Source: Extensimonas vulgaris
GTDB taxonomy: Bacteria > Pseudomonadota > Gammaproteobacteria > Burkholderiales > Burkholderiaceae_C
Assembly (NCBI RefSeq): GCF_003337425.1
Contig: NZ_QPJU01000004.1
Coordinates: 203,774-267,773, forward strand
Direction of reading: 5' to 3'
DNA: 64,000 nt
The notes below the pieces were generated by a model, which saw nothing but the letters and a program-made list of their open reading frames with translations, searched no databases and was not told the DNA's origin. Both the position numbers and the translations under genes were made by a program. Positions 16,369 to 25,208 of the stretch are shown here, one piece after another (position 1 is the stretch's first letter; each line of letters starts with the position of its first letter).

Positions 16369-18432
16369 ATGGCTGACCCAGGCAGTAAACATGGTTGGCG
16401 CTGGCACAGGGCACTCCTTGGGTGCGTGCTGTGCCTGATGGGCTTTTTGTTGGTGATGGCGTGGGCCGAGCGCCGCGGACTTTCGCGTCAGTGGATAGGG
16501 CCGATTTTTTTGTTCGGCTCCATCATGGTCTATGCCGCCATCGGTGTGCGTGGACGCACGACCGATGCCGAAGAGTATTACGTGGCCGGGCGGCGCATTC
16601 CGCCGATGTTCAACGGTATGGCGGCGGCCGCCGATTGGATGAGCGCGGCCTCGTTCATCAGTCTCTCGGGCGCTTTGTATCTGCAGGGGTTTTCGGGTTC
16701 GCCGGGGCAAACCGGCGGACTTGCGTACCTGCTCGGCTGGACGGGCGGATTTTGCCTCGTGGCCATGCTGATTGCGCCGCAATTGCGCGCCCTCGAGATC
16801 TACACCGTGCCGGACTTCTTCCAGTTGCGCTTCGGGGGCCGCTGGCCACGCATCCTGGCGGCGTGGGCCGCGGTGTTGTGCTCGTTCACCTACGTGGTTG
16901 CGCAGATTTATGGCGTGGGCCTGATCGCCTCGCGTCTTACGGGGGTGCAATTCGAGATCGGCATCATGCTCGGGCTCGGTGGTGTGTTGCTGTGTTCATT
17001 TCTGGGTGGGATGCGGGCCATCACCTGGACGCAAGTAGCGCAATACGTCGTTCTGCTGCTGGCTTTTTTGATACCTGTGTCGTGGCTTTCTTACCAGCAA
17101 TTGGGCAACCCCCTGGCGCCGCTGGTGTATGGCGTGCAGATCGGCAAGATCGCAGAGCTCGAGGCGCAATTTTTGGAGTCACCTGCCGAGCGCGAAGTGG
17201 CACGCGCCTATTTGCAGCGCGCGTTGGACTTGCAGGAGCGCTTGCGCAATGTGGAGGCAGCGCTGCAACACGAGCGCGAAAAGGGCAGGGCGCAGATACA
17301 GACCCTGCGTGCACAGAACGCCGATGTGGAGCAGATCGTGCGCGCCAGCCAGGCGCTCGCAGCCTTGCCGCGGGATGCGGCGCAGGCACGCGAGCGCTGG
17401 ACGCGCGAAATGCGCGAGAGCTTCGAACGTGCGCGCCCGCTCGGCGGGCTGCCACCTCATAGCCGGGCTTTTGCTGGAAATCCACACGGTACACCGCACG
17501 AACAGGAGGAATACACGCTTTCGCGCCGCAATTTTCTGGCGTTGATGTTCTGCCTCATGGTCGGCACGGCTGGCTTGCCGCATTTGCTGACGCGCTACTA
17601 CACGGTGCCCTCGGTCGCGGCCGCACGCACTTCAGTGGCTTGGTCATTGTTTTTCATCGCCTTGCTGTACCTGAGCACGCCCGCGCTTGCGGCTTTGGTG
17701 AAATTCGAGGTGATGCAAAACCTCGTCGGCAGCCATTTCGATGCCCTGCCACACTGGATGGCGCAATGGGCGCGCGTCGATCCCTCCTTGCTCTCGGTCG
17801 AGGACATGAACGGCGACGGCATCGTGCAGTTCGGTGAGATCCACCTGGGCGCCGATCTCATCATGCTCGCCACACCGGAAATCGGCGGCTTGCCTTATGT
17901 GGTTTCAGGCCTCGTCGCTGCGGGCGGTTTGGCGGCGGCCTTGTCCACCGCCGATGGCTTGCTGCTGACCATCAGCAATGCATTGGTGCGTGACTTGTAT
18001 TTTCAGGGCGAAAAAGAGACAAAGGCATCGCCCGAGCAGCGGGTGATTTTGAGCAAGTTTGCGCTCTTGGCTGTGGCCTTGACTGCGGCCATGGTGGCCT
18101 CGTTCAAGCCCGCGGAAATTCTGCCCATGGTGTCGGCGTCGTTTTCTCTTGCTGCGTCGGCTTTCGTGCCGGCCATGGTCTTGGGCCTGTTCTGGCGCGG
18201 CATGACGCGGCAAGGCGCTGTGGCCGGAATGCTCGCTGGGTTTGGTGTCACGACGTACTACATGCTTGCACAAATACCCGCGCTGCGTTCCCTGGGCGTA
18301 TTGCCGCGCTGGCTGTTCGTGGAGGGGCTGTGGTGGGGGATAGAGCCGGCGGCGGCAGGGGTGTTCGGTGTGCCGGTTGGCTTCGTGGTGGCCGTGGGAT
18401 GGAGCTGGTGGCGTCGGATTGCTGCACGGTAG
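16369..18432 (+). CDS. Sodium:solute symporter (SSS family)
   Basis: A large symporter of about 687 residues. A GTG at 16354 that overlaps the previous stop is an alternative start. The SSS core is recognisable: EEYYVAGRRIPPMFNGMAAA at about 66-85, followed by AADWMSAASFISLSGALY, and SGLVAAGGLAAALSTADGLL later. Between transmembrane helices 6 and 7 lies a hydrophilic insert of about 130 residues (roughly 255-385) with strong coiled-coil character. A later loop contains an EF-hand-like calcium loop, DMNGDGIVQFGEI. The VC_2705-like subfamily transports acetate or similar small acids. With PEP synthase upstream, uptake of acetate, lactate or pyruvate is a fair inference. Confidence 0.9.
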   Translation: MADPGSKHGWRWHRALLGCVLCLMGFLLVMAWAERRGLSRQWIGPIFLFGSIMVYAAIGVRGRTTDAEEYYVAGRRIPPMFNGMAAAADWMSAASFISLSGALYLQGFSGSPGQTGGLAYLLGWTGGFCLVAMLIAPQLRALEIYTVPDFFQLRFGGRWPRILAAWAAVLCSFTYVVAQIYGVGLIASRLTGVQFEIGIMLGLGGVLLCSFLGGMRAITWTQVAQYVVLLLAFLIPVSWLSYQQLGNPLAPLVYGVQIGKIAELEAQFLESPAEREVARAYLQRALDLQERLRNVEAALQHEREKGRAQIQTLRAQNADVEQIVRASQALAALPRDAAQARERWTREMRESFERARPLGGLPPHSRAFAGNPHGTPHEQEEYTLSRRNFLALMFCLMVGTAGLPHLLTRYYTVPSVAAARTSVAWSLFFIALLYLSTPALAALVKFEVMQNLVGSHFDALPHWMAQWARVDPSLLSVEDMNGDGIVQFGEIHLGADLIMLATPEIGGLPYVVSGLVAAGGLAAALSTADGLLLTISNALVRDLYFQGEKETKASPEQRVILSKFALLAVALTAAMVASFKPAEILPMVSASFSLAASAFVPAMVLGLFWRGMTRQGAVAGMLAGFGVTTYYMLAQIPALRSLGVLPRWLFVEGLWWGIEPAAAGVFGVPVGFVVAVGWSWWRRIAAR

Positions 18433-18648
18433 CCGGTGCCGCCCACCCGATCGCATGGCGCATGGGTCATGGAAAGCCCCGATTTACGGGGGATCCTGGG
18501 GGCGAGAAACTCCTTCGGGGGTGTTGGGGCATGGTTTCAATGATGCCCTCGCCATCCACTGTATGCGCTCGGATTTTGTATCCTGCCGGTGCTCCCCATC
18601 CATGGAAATGCCGGAAACAGCGCACAGGTCATTTTTTTCAGGAAGGCC

Positions 18649-19158
18649 ATGGTTCTCAGCAAAACGTCGGCAGGTTTGGCGGCACTCAAGGATCGGCATG
18701 GCGGCCTCACGCCACGTCAGCGCGCGGCTTTCATTCTGTTCGATGGCAAACGGAGCACTGCAGAGGTGCTGGCGGCTACGGCGGCCATAGGGATCACGCA
18801 AGCCGATGTGCAGGCCATGCTGGAGCAGGGGCTGCTCTGCGCGACCGAGGGCTTTTCTGAATCGGTCTTGACTGCATCAATGGCCGCTTCGCCGGACGAG
18901 ACGCCCTCGGCTGTGGCGGATGAAACCGTTGCAGTAGAGAGCAGCCAGGGAAGCGGCCGCTCCGACATGGAGCGTTATCAGGCGGCGTATCCGATCGCCA
19001 TCCAGCTGACGGCGGGGCTTGGTTTGCGCGGATTCCGTTTGAATCTGGCCGTGGAGAGCGCGCACGGATATGCCGATCTGGCGACGCTGGCACCCAAAAT
19101 TCGTGACGCCGTGGGCGATGCCAAATACGCTGCATTGGCGCGCGTCTTGTTCGATTGA
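18649..19158 (+). CDS. Conserved hypothetical protein
   Basis: A 169-residue soluble protein. The ATG at 18649 is preferred over one at 18589 because AGGAAGG precedes it. The N-terminal 75 residues (LTPRQRAAFILFDGKRSTAE, then GITQADVQAMLEQGLL) look like a winged-helix module. A variable Ala/Ser/Glu-rich linker (about 80-110) leads to a C-terminal helical domain, YQAAYPIAIQLTAGLGLRGF, then LATLAPKIRDAVGDAKYAAL. The two-part layout is familiar from uncharacterised Comamonadaceae proteins. No function is assigned. Confidence 0.75.
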   Translation: MVLSKTSAGLAALKDRHGGLTPRQRAAFILFDGKRSTAEVLAATAAIGITQADVQAMLEQGLLCATEGFSESVLTASMAASPDETPSAVADETVAVESSQGSGRSDMERYQAAYPIAIQLTAGLGLRGFRLNLAVESAHGYADLATLAPKIRDAVGDAKYAALARVLFD

Positions 19159-19253
19159 GGCGAGGTGGGTGGCACTTGCCGCAACCGGCATGCGCGGCAA
19201 ATCATCCGTATCCATGGCGCGGCACGTGATGCCACCACGGACGGGCGCCAGCC

Positions 19254-19559
19254 TTATTTTTTCGCCCGTGCTGCCGCCCAGCGCGAGGCGAAGGCTTGAA
19301 CGTCGCTCAGGCGTTTGACCAAGTCGGCCCCGGCGGGGGTGAGGAAGTAGCCGCCGCTGCCATGGTCGAGCAAGCCGGCCTCGCGCAGGTCTTTGATGCG
19401 CGTGTTGAGTGTATTCGGGGTGATGCCGCCGACACTGTCTTGCAGCAGACGAAAGGTTTGTGGATGCCCGTCGCGCAGCGCCCAGAGTACGCGCAGGGCA
19501 TAGCGGGCCTCGAGCAAGTCAAACAACTGACTGATGGCGGTTTTTTCTTTGGTGCTCAT
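19254..19559 (-). CDS. HxlR-like winged-helix regulator
   Basis: A 101-residue regulator. The ATG at 19559 has AGGAG six bases upstream, which rules out the weaker ATG at 19574. The fold matches HxlR-type regulators: LLEARYALRVLWALRDGHPQ at about 14-33, LLQDSVGGITPNTLNTRIKD as recognition helix at 37-56, and LREAGLLDHGSGGYFLTPAG as wing at 57-76. It lacks the N-terminal Cys common in redox-sensing members. It is divergent from the acyl-CoA ligase gene and so probably regulates the catabolic cluster. A palindrome in the gap (19604-19638) is a candidate binding site. Confidence 0.85.
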   Translation of the reverse strand: MSTKEKTAISQLFDLLEARYALRVLWALRDGHPQTFRLLQDSVGGITPNTLNTRIKDLREAGLLDHGSGGYFLTPAGADLVKRLSDVQAFASRWAAARAKK

Positions 19560-19603
19560 GGATGCTCCTGACAAATGGCGTGCTGAAACGAAGTTGGGTT
19601 CGC

Positions 19604-19638
19604 AAACTATAGCGTGGAATCGTTTTCGCTACAAGTTT
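19604..19638. promoter_or_regulatory. Candidate operator between regulator and acyl-CoA ligase
   Basis: AAACTATAGCG at 19604-19614 and CGCTACAAGTTT at 19627-19638 form an interrupted inverted repeat (TAGCG/CGCTA and AAACT/AGTTT) with a 12-base spacer. It lies in the divergent gap, 45 bases upstream of the regulator's start. Confidence 0.5.
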
Positions 19639-19796
19639 AATAGTTGTTCGGTAGGGCCGGCGCGGGTCTTCTCGCAATGAGGCAGCCATGCAAGGGGCGG
19701 GAGCAGCCGTTGGCTTGCTTGCGCGATGCGGTGTCGACCCGCGGTAACATCCGCGCCTTTCTTTCATCACCAACCGCTATTCAGAGAGGAATATCC

Positions 19797-21437
19797 ATGC
19801 TGGGACTCATGCAAAAACAACCGTTGCTGATTTCTTCGTTGATCCAGTTCGCCGAGCGCTACCATGGGGACACGGAGGTCGTCTCGCGTCGGGTCGAGGG
19901 TGACGTCCACCGCTACACCTACCGCGACCTCGCGGCGCGTGCGCGGCAGCTGGCGAACACGCTCGAGCAGGAAGGTTTGCAGTTTGGCGACCGCGTGGCC
20001 AGCCTGGCCTGGAATGGCTACCGCCACTTGGAGATGTATTTCGGCGTGAGCGGCTCGGGCCGCGTGCTGCACACCATCAATCCGCGTTTGCACCCCGAGC
20101 AGGTCGCCTGGATCGTGAACCATGCCGAAGACCAGGTGCTGTGCTTTGACACCACCTTTTTGCCGCTGGTGCAGGCCGTGCATGCGCAGTGCCCCACGGT
20201 GAAGAAATGGGTCGCCCTGTGCGACGCGGACAAGCTGCCGACCGACGCTGGCATCCCCGGCCTCGTGAGCTATGAGTCCTGGATTGGCGGCGCGAGCAGC
20301 ACCTACACCTGGCCCGAGTTCGACGAAAACACCGCCTCGGGCCTGTGCTACACCAGCGGCACGACGGGGCATCCCAAGGGCGTGCTCTACAGCCACCGCT
20401 CGAACGTGCTGCACGCCTATGGTGCGGCGCTGCCCGACGTGATGGGGTTGTCTGCACGCGACACGGCCATGCCCGTGGTGCCCATGTTCCATGTGAACGC
20501 ATGGGGGCTGCCGTATTCGGCGCCGCTCACGGGTTGCAAGCTCGTGCTGCCCGGGCCTGCGCTCGACGGCAAGTCGCTGTACGAACTGATGGAGGCCGAA
20601 GGCGTGACCTTTGCTGCGGGCGTGCCCACCATCTGGCAGATGTTGCTCAACCATGTGCGCGCGGGCGGCCTCAAGTTCAGCAGCCTGCGGCGCACGGTGA
20701 TCGGCGGCTCGGCCTGTCCGCCGGCCTTGATCGACGCCTACCGCGACGAATTCGGCGTGACGGTACTGCACGCCTGGGGCATGACCGAGACGAGCCCACT
20801 GGGCACGCTCTCGACGCTCAAGCGCAAGCATTTGAGTCTGCCGCGCGAAGAGCAGATGAAGCTGTTGCAAAAGCAGGGCCGCCCGATTTTTGGTGTGGAC
20901 TTGCGCATCATCGACAGCGCAGGCCAGGATCAGCCCTGGGACGGCAAGACCTACGGCGACCTGCTGATCCGCGGCCCCTGGATCATCGACAGCTACTACA
21001 AGGGTGAAAAATCGCCGCTCGTGTTCGACGCCGAAGGGCATGGGTGGTTTCCCACGGGCGACGTGGCCACCATAGACCCCGACGGCTTTATGCAGATCAC
21101 CGACCGCAGCAAGGACTTGATCAAGTCGGGCGGCGAGTGGATCAGCTCGATCGACATCGAAAACATCGCCATGGCGCATCCGGCCGTCGCCATGGCGGCC
21201 TGTATAGGCATGCCGCACCCCAAGTGGGACGAGCGCCCCATCATCGTCGTGGTCAAGCGCCCCGGCGCCGAAGTCACGCGCGAGGAATTGCTGGCCTTTT
21301 ATGAAGGCAAGATCGCGAAATGGCAAATTCCCGACGACGTGGTGTTCGTCGATGCGATTCCGCTGGGCGCCACAGGCAAGATGCTCAAGACCAAGCTGCG
21401 CGAGCAGCTCAAGGACTACAAGCTGCCTGGCGTGTGA
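19797..21437 (+). CDS. Medium/long-chain acyl-CoA ligase
   Basis: A 546-residue AMP-forming ligase; the ATG at 19797 has AGAGAGGA upstream and gives the family length. Signature motifs are intact: the P-loop YTSGTTGHPKGVLYSHR near 183-199, the adenylate motif GMTETSPLG near 328, and GWFPTGDVATIDPDGF then TDRSKDLIKSGGEWIS around 419-450. The overall type (540-550 residues, MLGLMQKQPLLISSLIQFAE opening) corresponds to alkanoate or methylthioalkanoate ligases of the FadD/DmdB group. It activates a carboxylic acid to its CoA ester, the first step for the beta-oxidation enzymes encoded downstream. Chain length cannot be decided from sequence. Confidence 0.92.
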   Translation: MLGLMQKQPLLISSLIQFAERYHGDTEVVSRRVEGDVHRYTYRDLAARARQLANTLEQEGLQFGDRVASLAWNGYRHLEMYFGVSGSGRVLHTINPRLHPEQVAWIVNHAEDQVLCFDTTFLPLVQAVHAQCPTVKKWVALCDADKLPTDAGIPGLVSYESWIGGASSTYTWPEFDENTASGLCYTSGTTGHPKGVLYSHRSNVLHAYGAALPDVMGLSARDTAMPVVPMFHVNAWGLPYSAPLTGCKLVLPGPALDGKSLYELMEAEGVTFAAGVPTIWQMLLNHVRAGGLKFSSLRRTVIGGSACPPALIDAYRDEFGVTVLHAWGMTETSPLGTLSTLKRKHLSLPREEQMKLLQKQGRPIFGVDLRIIDSAGQDQPWDGKTYGDLLIRGPWIIDSYYKGEKSPLVFDAEGHGWFPTGDVATIDPDGFMQITDRSKDLIKSGGEWISSIDIENIAMAHPAVAMAACIGMPHPKWDERPIIVVVKRPGAEVTREELLAFYEGKIAKWQIPDDVVFVDAIPLGATGKMLKTKLREQLKDYKLPGV

Positions 21438-21466
21438 GTCCGTGAAGTAGGTCACATGGGTGACTT

Positions 21467-21498
21467 GCGCTCAGGGATTGCCCTGAGCGCTTTTTTTT
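21467..21498 (+). terminator. Rho-independent terminator after the ligase gene
   Basis: GCGCTCAGGG (21467-21476) and CCCTGAGCGC (21481-21490) form a perfect 10-bp stem with a four-base loop, followed by eight T. It separates the ligase from the ABC-transporter genes. Confidence 0.93.
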
Positions 21499-21547
21499 GT
21501 GCACTGCAGTAGGCTTGCCGCTTGTCCAATTCACAGGAGACGATCCT

Positions 21548-22780
21548 ATGCAATTCGCTTTCAAGACAATAGCTGCAACCGTCCTGCTGGCAAGCGCTAG
21601 CGGTGTTTTTGCCCAAAAAGGTGAGACGGTCAAGATCGCCTGGCTGGACCCGCTTTCAGGGCTCATGGCGGCGGTAGGGACGAACCAGCTCAAGACCACA
21701 CAGTTCTTTGCCGAAGAGTTCAACAAAAAGAACGCGGCCGGCGTCAAGTTCGAGGTCATAGGCATAGACAACAAGCTCAGCCCGCAGGAAACCACGAGCG
21801 CGCTGCGCTCGGCGATGGACCAGGGTGCGCGCTATGTGCTGCAGGGCAATGGCTCGGGGCCGGCGCTCGCGATCATCGAGGCGCTCGAAAAGCACAACGC
21901 GCGCAACCCCGGCAAAGAAGTGGTCTATCTGAATTACGCAGCCGTCGATCCTGACCTCACGAACAGCAAGTGCAGCTACTGGCACTTTCGCTATGACGCC
22001 GACACTTCGATGAAGATGGAAGCGCTGACCACCTACATGAAAGACCAGCCCGACATCAAGAAAATCTACCTCATCAACCAGAATTATTCGCACGGCCAGC
22101 AGGTCTCGAAATACGCCAAGCAAATGATGAAGCGCAAGCGCCCCGACGTGGAATTCGTGGGCGATGACCTGCACCCGCTCGCCCAAGTACGCGACTTTGC
22201 GCCTTACATCGCCAAAATCAAGCAGTCCGGTGCCGACACCGTCATCACTGGCAACTGGGGCTCCGATTTGACTTTGCTGATCAAAGCTGCGAACGACGCG
22301 GGTCTGAACGCGAAGTTCTACACCTACTATGCCGTCACGACGGGCACGCCCACGGCCATGGGTGCCGCTTCCGCAGGCAAGGTCTATCAGGTCAGCTATG
22401 CGCACTACAACATGGGCGGCGAGATCGGCAAACTTTCCGACCAATTCAAGGCCAAGTTCAACGACGACATTTTTGCGACCGACCTCTACACGGTATTCGC
22501 CTCGCTGGTCGAAGCATTCGCGCGCACCAAATCGACCGACCCTGTGAAAGTCGCGGCCACCCTTGAAGGCATGCGTTTCAAGAGTTTCAATGGCGATGTC
22601 GAGATGCGCAAGACCGACCACCAATTGCAACAGGGCCTCTACATCACCCGCTGGGAAAAGGCCAGCGCCAAGTACCCCTATTCGCCTGAAAACACGGGCT
22701 ATACGCTGGTACCCGTGAAGTATTACGAGCCCTACGTCGCGAGCACGCCCACTTCGTGTCAGATGAAGCGGCCGTCCTGA
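21548..22780 (+). CDS. Branched-chain-type ABC transporter substrate-binding protein
   Basis: A 410-residue periplasmic protein with a Sec signal peptide (MQFAFKTIAATVLLASASGVFA, cleavage before QKGETV) and AGGAGA before the ATG at 21548. The mature part has the LivK-type fold: KIAWLDPLSGLMAAVGTNQL near 29, VYLNYAAVDPDLTNSKCSYW, then a hinge and INQNYSHGQQ. Members bind amino acids, short amides, urea or aromatic and aliphatic acids. It heads the LivHMGF-like transporter genes in this catabolic cluster, so the ligand is probably the acid that the ligase activates. The DNA encoding the signal peptide resembles the dispersed repeat described elsewhere. Confidence 0.92.
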   Translation: MQFAFKTIAATVLLASASGVFAQKGETVKIAWLDPLSGLMAAVGTNQLKTTQFFAEEFNKKNAAGVKFEVIGIDNKLSPQETTSALRSAMDQGARYVLQGNGSGPALAIIEALEKHNARNPGKEVVYLNYAAVDPDLTNSKCSYWHFRYDADTSMKMEALTTYMKDQPDIKKIYLINQNYSHGQQVSKYAKQMMKRKRPDVEFVGDDLHPLAQVRDFAPYIAKIKQSGADTVITGNWGSDLTLLIKAANDAGLNAKFYTYYAVTTGTPTAMGAASAGKVYQVSYAHYNMGGEIGKLSDQFKAKFNDDIFATDLYTVFASLVEAFARTKSTDPVKVAATLEGMRFKSFNGDVEMRKTDHQLQQGLYITRWEKASAKYPYSPENTGYTLVPVKYYEPYVASTPTSCQMKRPS

Positions 22781-22781
22781 G

Positions 22782-22825
22782 AACCTATGCATGCTCTTTT
22801 CCTATGAAAAGAGCATGAACAGGTT
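22782..22825 (+). promoter_or_regulatory. Intercistronic hairpin after the binding-protein gene
   Basis: CATGCTCTTTTC (22790-22801), four-base loop, GAAAAGAGCATG (22806-22817) is a perfect 12-bp stem, extended by AGAACCT (from about 22780) pairing with AGGTTCT (to about 22826). No T-run follows, so it is unlikely to be a terminator. Such structures commonly protect the upstream message and raise binding-protein level relative to the permeases. Confidence 0.65.
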
Positions 22826-22931
22826 CTGACGCCGCCGGCCGGCGAGGCCAAGCCGTGAGCGGGGTGCGCAGGGATTGCGCCTTCCCTGCGGCGGCTTGGA
22901 TGTTCGATTTTCTTGCTGCACACCACCTCCG

Positions 22932-23885
22932 ATGAATGCCGAGTTTTTCGTGATTTCGCTGCTCAATGGCGTGAGCTATGGGTTGCTTTTGTTCATGCTC
23001 AGTGCGGGCCTCACGCTGATTTTCAGCATGATGGGCGTGCTCAATTTCGCGCACACGAGCTTTTACATGCTGGGTGCGTATTTCGCCTACAGCGTCTCGG
23101 GCGTATTGGGCTTTTGGCCCGCGCTGGTGATCGCGCCGCTGCTGGTGTTCGCGCTGGGGGCTGCATTTGAGCGCTACTGCCTGCGCCGCGTGCACCGCTT
23201 CGGGCATGTGGCCGAGCTGCTCGTCACTTTCGGCCTCTCGTACGTGATCCTCGAACTCGTGCAGCTCGTATGGGGCCGAGCGGCCGTGCCTTACGGCTTG
23301 CCCCCGCAATTGCAGGGCGCGCTGTTCACCTTGTATGGCACGCAATTTCCCAAATCACGTGCCTTCATCATGCTCGTAGCCGTGCTGATGCTGTTTGCGG
23401 TATGGCTGCTGCTCACGCGCACGCGCATCGGGCTCGTGATCCAGGCCGCGCTCACGCATCCGCAGATGGTCGAGGCGCTGGGCCATAACGTGCCGCGCGT
23501 ATTCACGCTGGTGTTCGGCGGCGGCGCCGCGCTCGCAGGCCTCGCGGGGGTGATTGGTGGCAACGCCTACATCACCGAGCCGGCCATGGCGGCATCCGTG
23601 GGCTCGATCGTGTTCGTGGTGGTGGTGGTCGGCGGCATGGGCTCGCTCGCCGGAGCGTTTCTGGCTTCGCTGTTGATCGGCGTCGTGCAGACTTTCGCTG
23701 TGGCCATAGACGCGTCGTTTGCGAGCGCACTGCAGAACTTCGGCGTGGCCGTGTCCGATACCACCTTTGGTGCGCCGTTGCTGCAGCTGACGCTGGCGCA
23801 GGTGGCGCCCATCTTGCCGTACCTGTTCCTGGTGCTGATGCTGATCTTCCGCCCGAAGGGGCTGCTTGGCACGCGCGAGGACTGA
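22932..23885 (+). CDS. Branched-chain-type ABC transporter permease (LivH-like)
   Basis: A 317-residue inner-membrane permease with about eight helices, starting MNAEFFVISLLNGVSYGLLL at 22932. This choice drops 19 upstream residues that do not resemble the family. The conserved segments GLTLIFSMMGVLNFAHTSFY near 30 and the loop EALGHNVPRVFTLVFGGGAA near 185-204 match LivH permeases. It pairs with the LivM-like permease 33 bases downstream to form the channel. A 50-base region with the hairpin separates it from the binding protein. Confidence 0.93.
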   Translation: MNAEFFVISLLNGVSYGLLLFMLSAGLTLIFSMMGVLNFAHTSFYMLGAYFAYSVSGVLGFWPALVIAPLLVFALGAAFERYCLRRVHRFGHVAELLVTFGLSYVILELVQLVWGRAAVPYGLPPQLQGALFTLYGTQFPKSRAFIMLVAVLMLFAVWLLLTRTRIGLVIQAALTHPQMVEALGHNVPRVFTLVFGGGAALAGLAGVIGGNAYITEPAMAASVGSIVFVVVVVGGMGSLAGAFLASLLIGVVQTFAVAIDASFASALQNFGVAVSDTTFGAPLLQLTLAQVAPILPYLFLVLMLIFRPKGLLGTRED

Positions 23886-23918
23886 CCCATACGACAAAGT
23901 TTCCCTTTCAAACCATCC

Positions 23919-25208
23919 ATGCCTTTTTCCTCTGCCGCCACGCACCGTGGCTACCACTTTCGGCCCTTGAACCTCGGACGCATGCTCGTCTGGGGATTGT
24001 TCGCACTGATGCTCGCGCTGGCCCCGCAGCTGTTTCGCAGCAGCCTCGCGCTGACCATGCTCGCGCAGATCGGCTATCTCATCATCATTTGCCTGTCCTA
24101 CAACATTCTGCTTGGACAAGGCGGCATGCTGAGCTTCGGTCATGCCGTCTATACGGGGCTGGGCGCCTTCATCGCCGTGCATGCGATGAACCTTGCAAGC
24201 CAGGGGACGATCACGCTGCCGCTGGTGCTGGTGCCGCTCGTGGGTGGCGTGGCCGGGATGTTTTTCGCCGCCTTGTTGGGCTATGTGAGCACGCGCAAGG
24301 CCGGCACTACCTTCGCCATGATCACGCTTGGAATCGGCGAGCTCATGGCCTCGATGGCGCTGATGTTCCCGGGCTTTTTCGGGGGCGAGGGCGGCGTGAG
24401 CACCAACCGCGTCTACGGCCGGCCATTTTTTGGCTTCGACTTCGGCGCCAGCATTCAGGTGTATTACCTGATCGCGGTCTATTGTTTCGTGTGCACGGTG
24501 GCGATGTTTGCCTTCACGGGCACGCCGCTGGGGCGCATGCTCAATGCCGTGCGCGACAACCCCGAGCGCGTGGAGTTCGTGGGCTACAACACGCAGCGTG
24601 TGCGCCACCTGGCCTTCATCATCGCGGGCTTTTTCGCGGGCATAGGCGGAGCGCTCACCGCGATCCAGTTCGAGATCGTCACCGCGGCCGATAGTCTGAG
24701 CGTGGTGCGCTCGGGGAGTTATCTGTTGTTCACCTTCCTGGGCGGCGCGACCTTCTTTTTCGGCCCCATCATCGGTGCGGTGCTGCTGGTGCTCGCTTCG
24801 GTGTTGCTGTCCGAACTGACCAAGGCGTGGCTGCTCTACCTCGGGCTGGCGTTCCTCTTCATGGTGATGTTCGCGCCCGGCGGCATTGCGAGCCTGGTCA
24901 TGCTCAACCTGCGCCTGGCCTCCCTGGGCAAGCTGCGCGGCCTGGGCACGGGCTATCTCGCGCTGGCCGGCACCGCGCTCGTGGCCGTACTCGGCGCCGC
25001 AGCCATGGTCGAAATGACTTACCACCTGCAGCTCAATGAGGCCTTGGGGCCGCAAATGTCCTTTTTGGGCGCCACGCTCGATGCCAAGGCGATCGACAGC
25101 TGGGTCGGTGCGGCTTTCGTGCTGCTCACCGGTGGCGGCCTGTTCGAGTTGTGCCGGCGCCAGTTTGCGCGCCAGTGGGATGCTGCCATGGAGGGCGCTG
25201 CGCCATGA
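23919..25208 (+). CDS. Branched-chain-type ABC transporter permease (LivM-like)
   Basis: A 429-residue permease, longer than typical LivM. The family motifs are GYLIIICLSYNILLGQGGML followed by SFGHAVYTGLGAFIAVHA near 50-80, and LGRMLNAVRDNPERVEFVGY near 205-224. About ten hydrophobic segments are visible, and a C-terminal extension of about 90 residues adds two further helices. The stop overlaps the next gene's start (ATGA), so translation of permease and ATPase is coupled. Confidence 0.93.
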   Translation: MPFSSAATHRGYHFRPLNLGRMLVWGLFALMLALAPQLFRSSLALTMLAQIGYLIIICLSYNILLGQGGMLSFGHAVYTGLGAFIAVHAMNLASQGTITLPLVLVPLVGGVAGMFFAALLGYVSTRKAGTTFAMITLGIGELMASMALMFPGFFGGEGGVSTNRVYGRPFFGFDFGASIQVYYLIAVYCFVCTVAMFAFTGTPLGRMLNAVRDNPERVEFVGYNTQRVRHLAFIIAGFFAGIGGALTAIQFEIVTAADSLSVVRSGSYLLFTFLGGATFFFGPIIGAVLLVLASVLLSELTKAWLLYLGLAFLFMVMFAPGGIASLVMLNLRLASLGKLRGLGTGYLALAGTALVAVLGAAAMVEMTYHLQLNEALGPQMSFLGATLDAKAIDSWVGAAFVLLTGGGLFELCRRQFARQWDAAMEGAAP

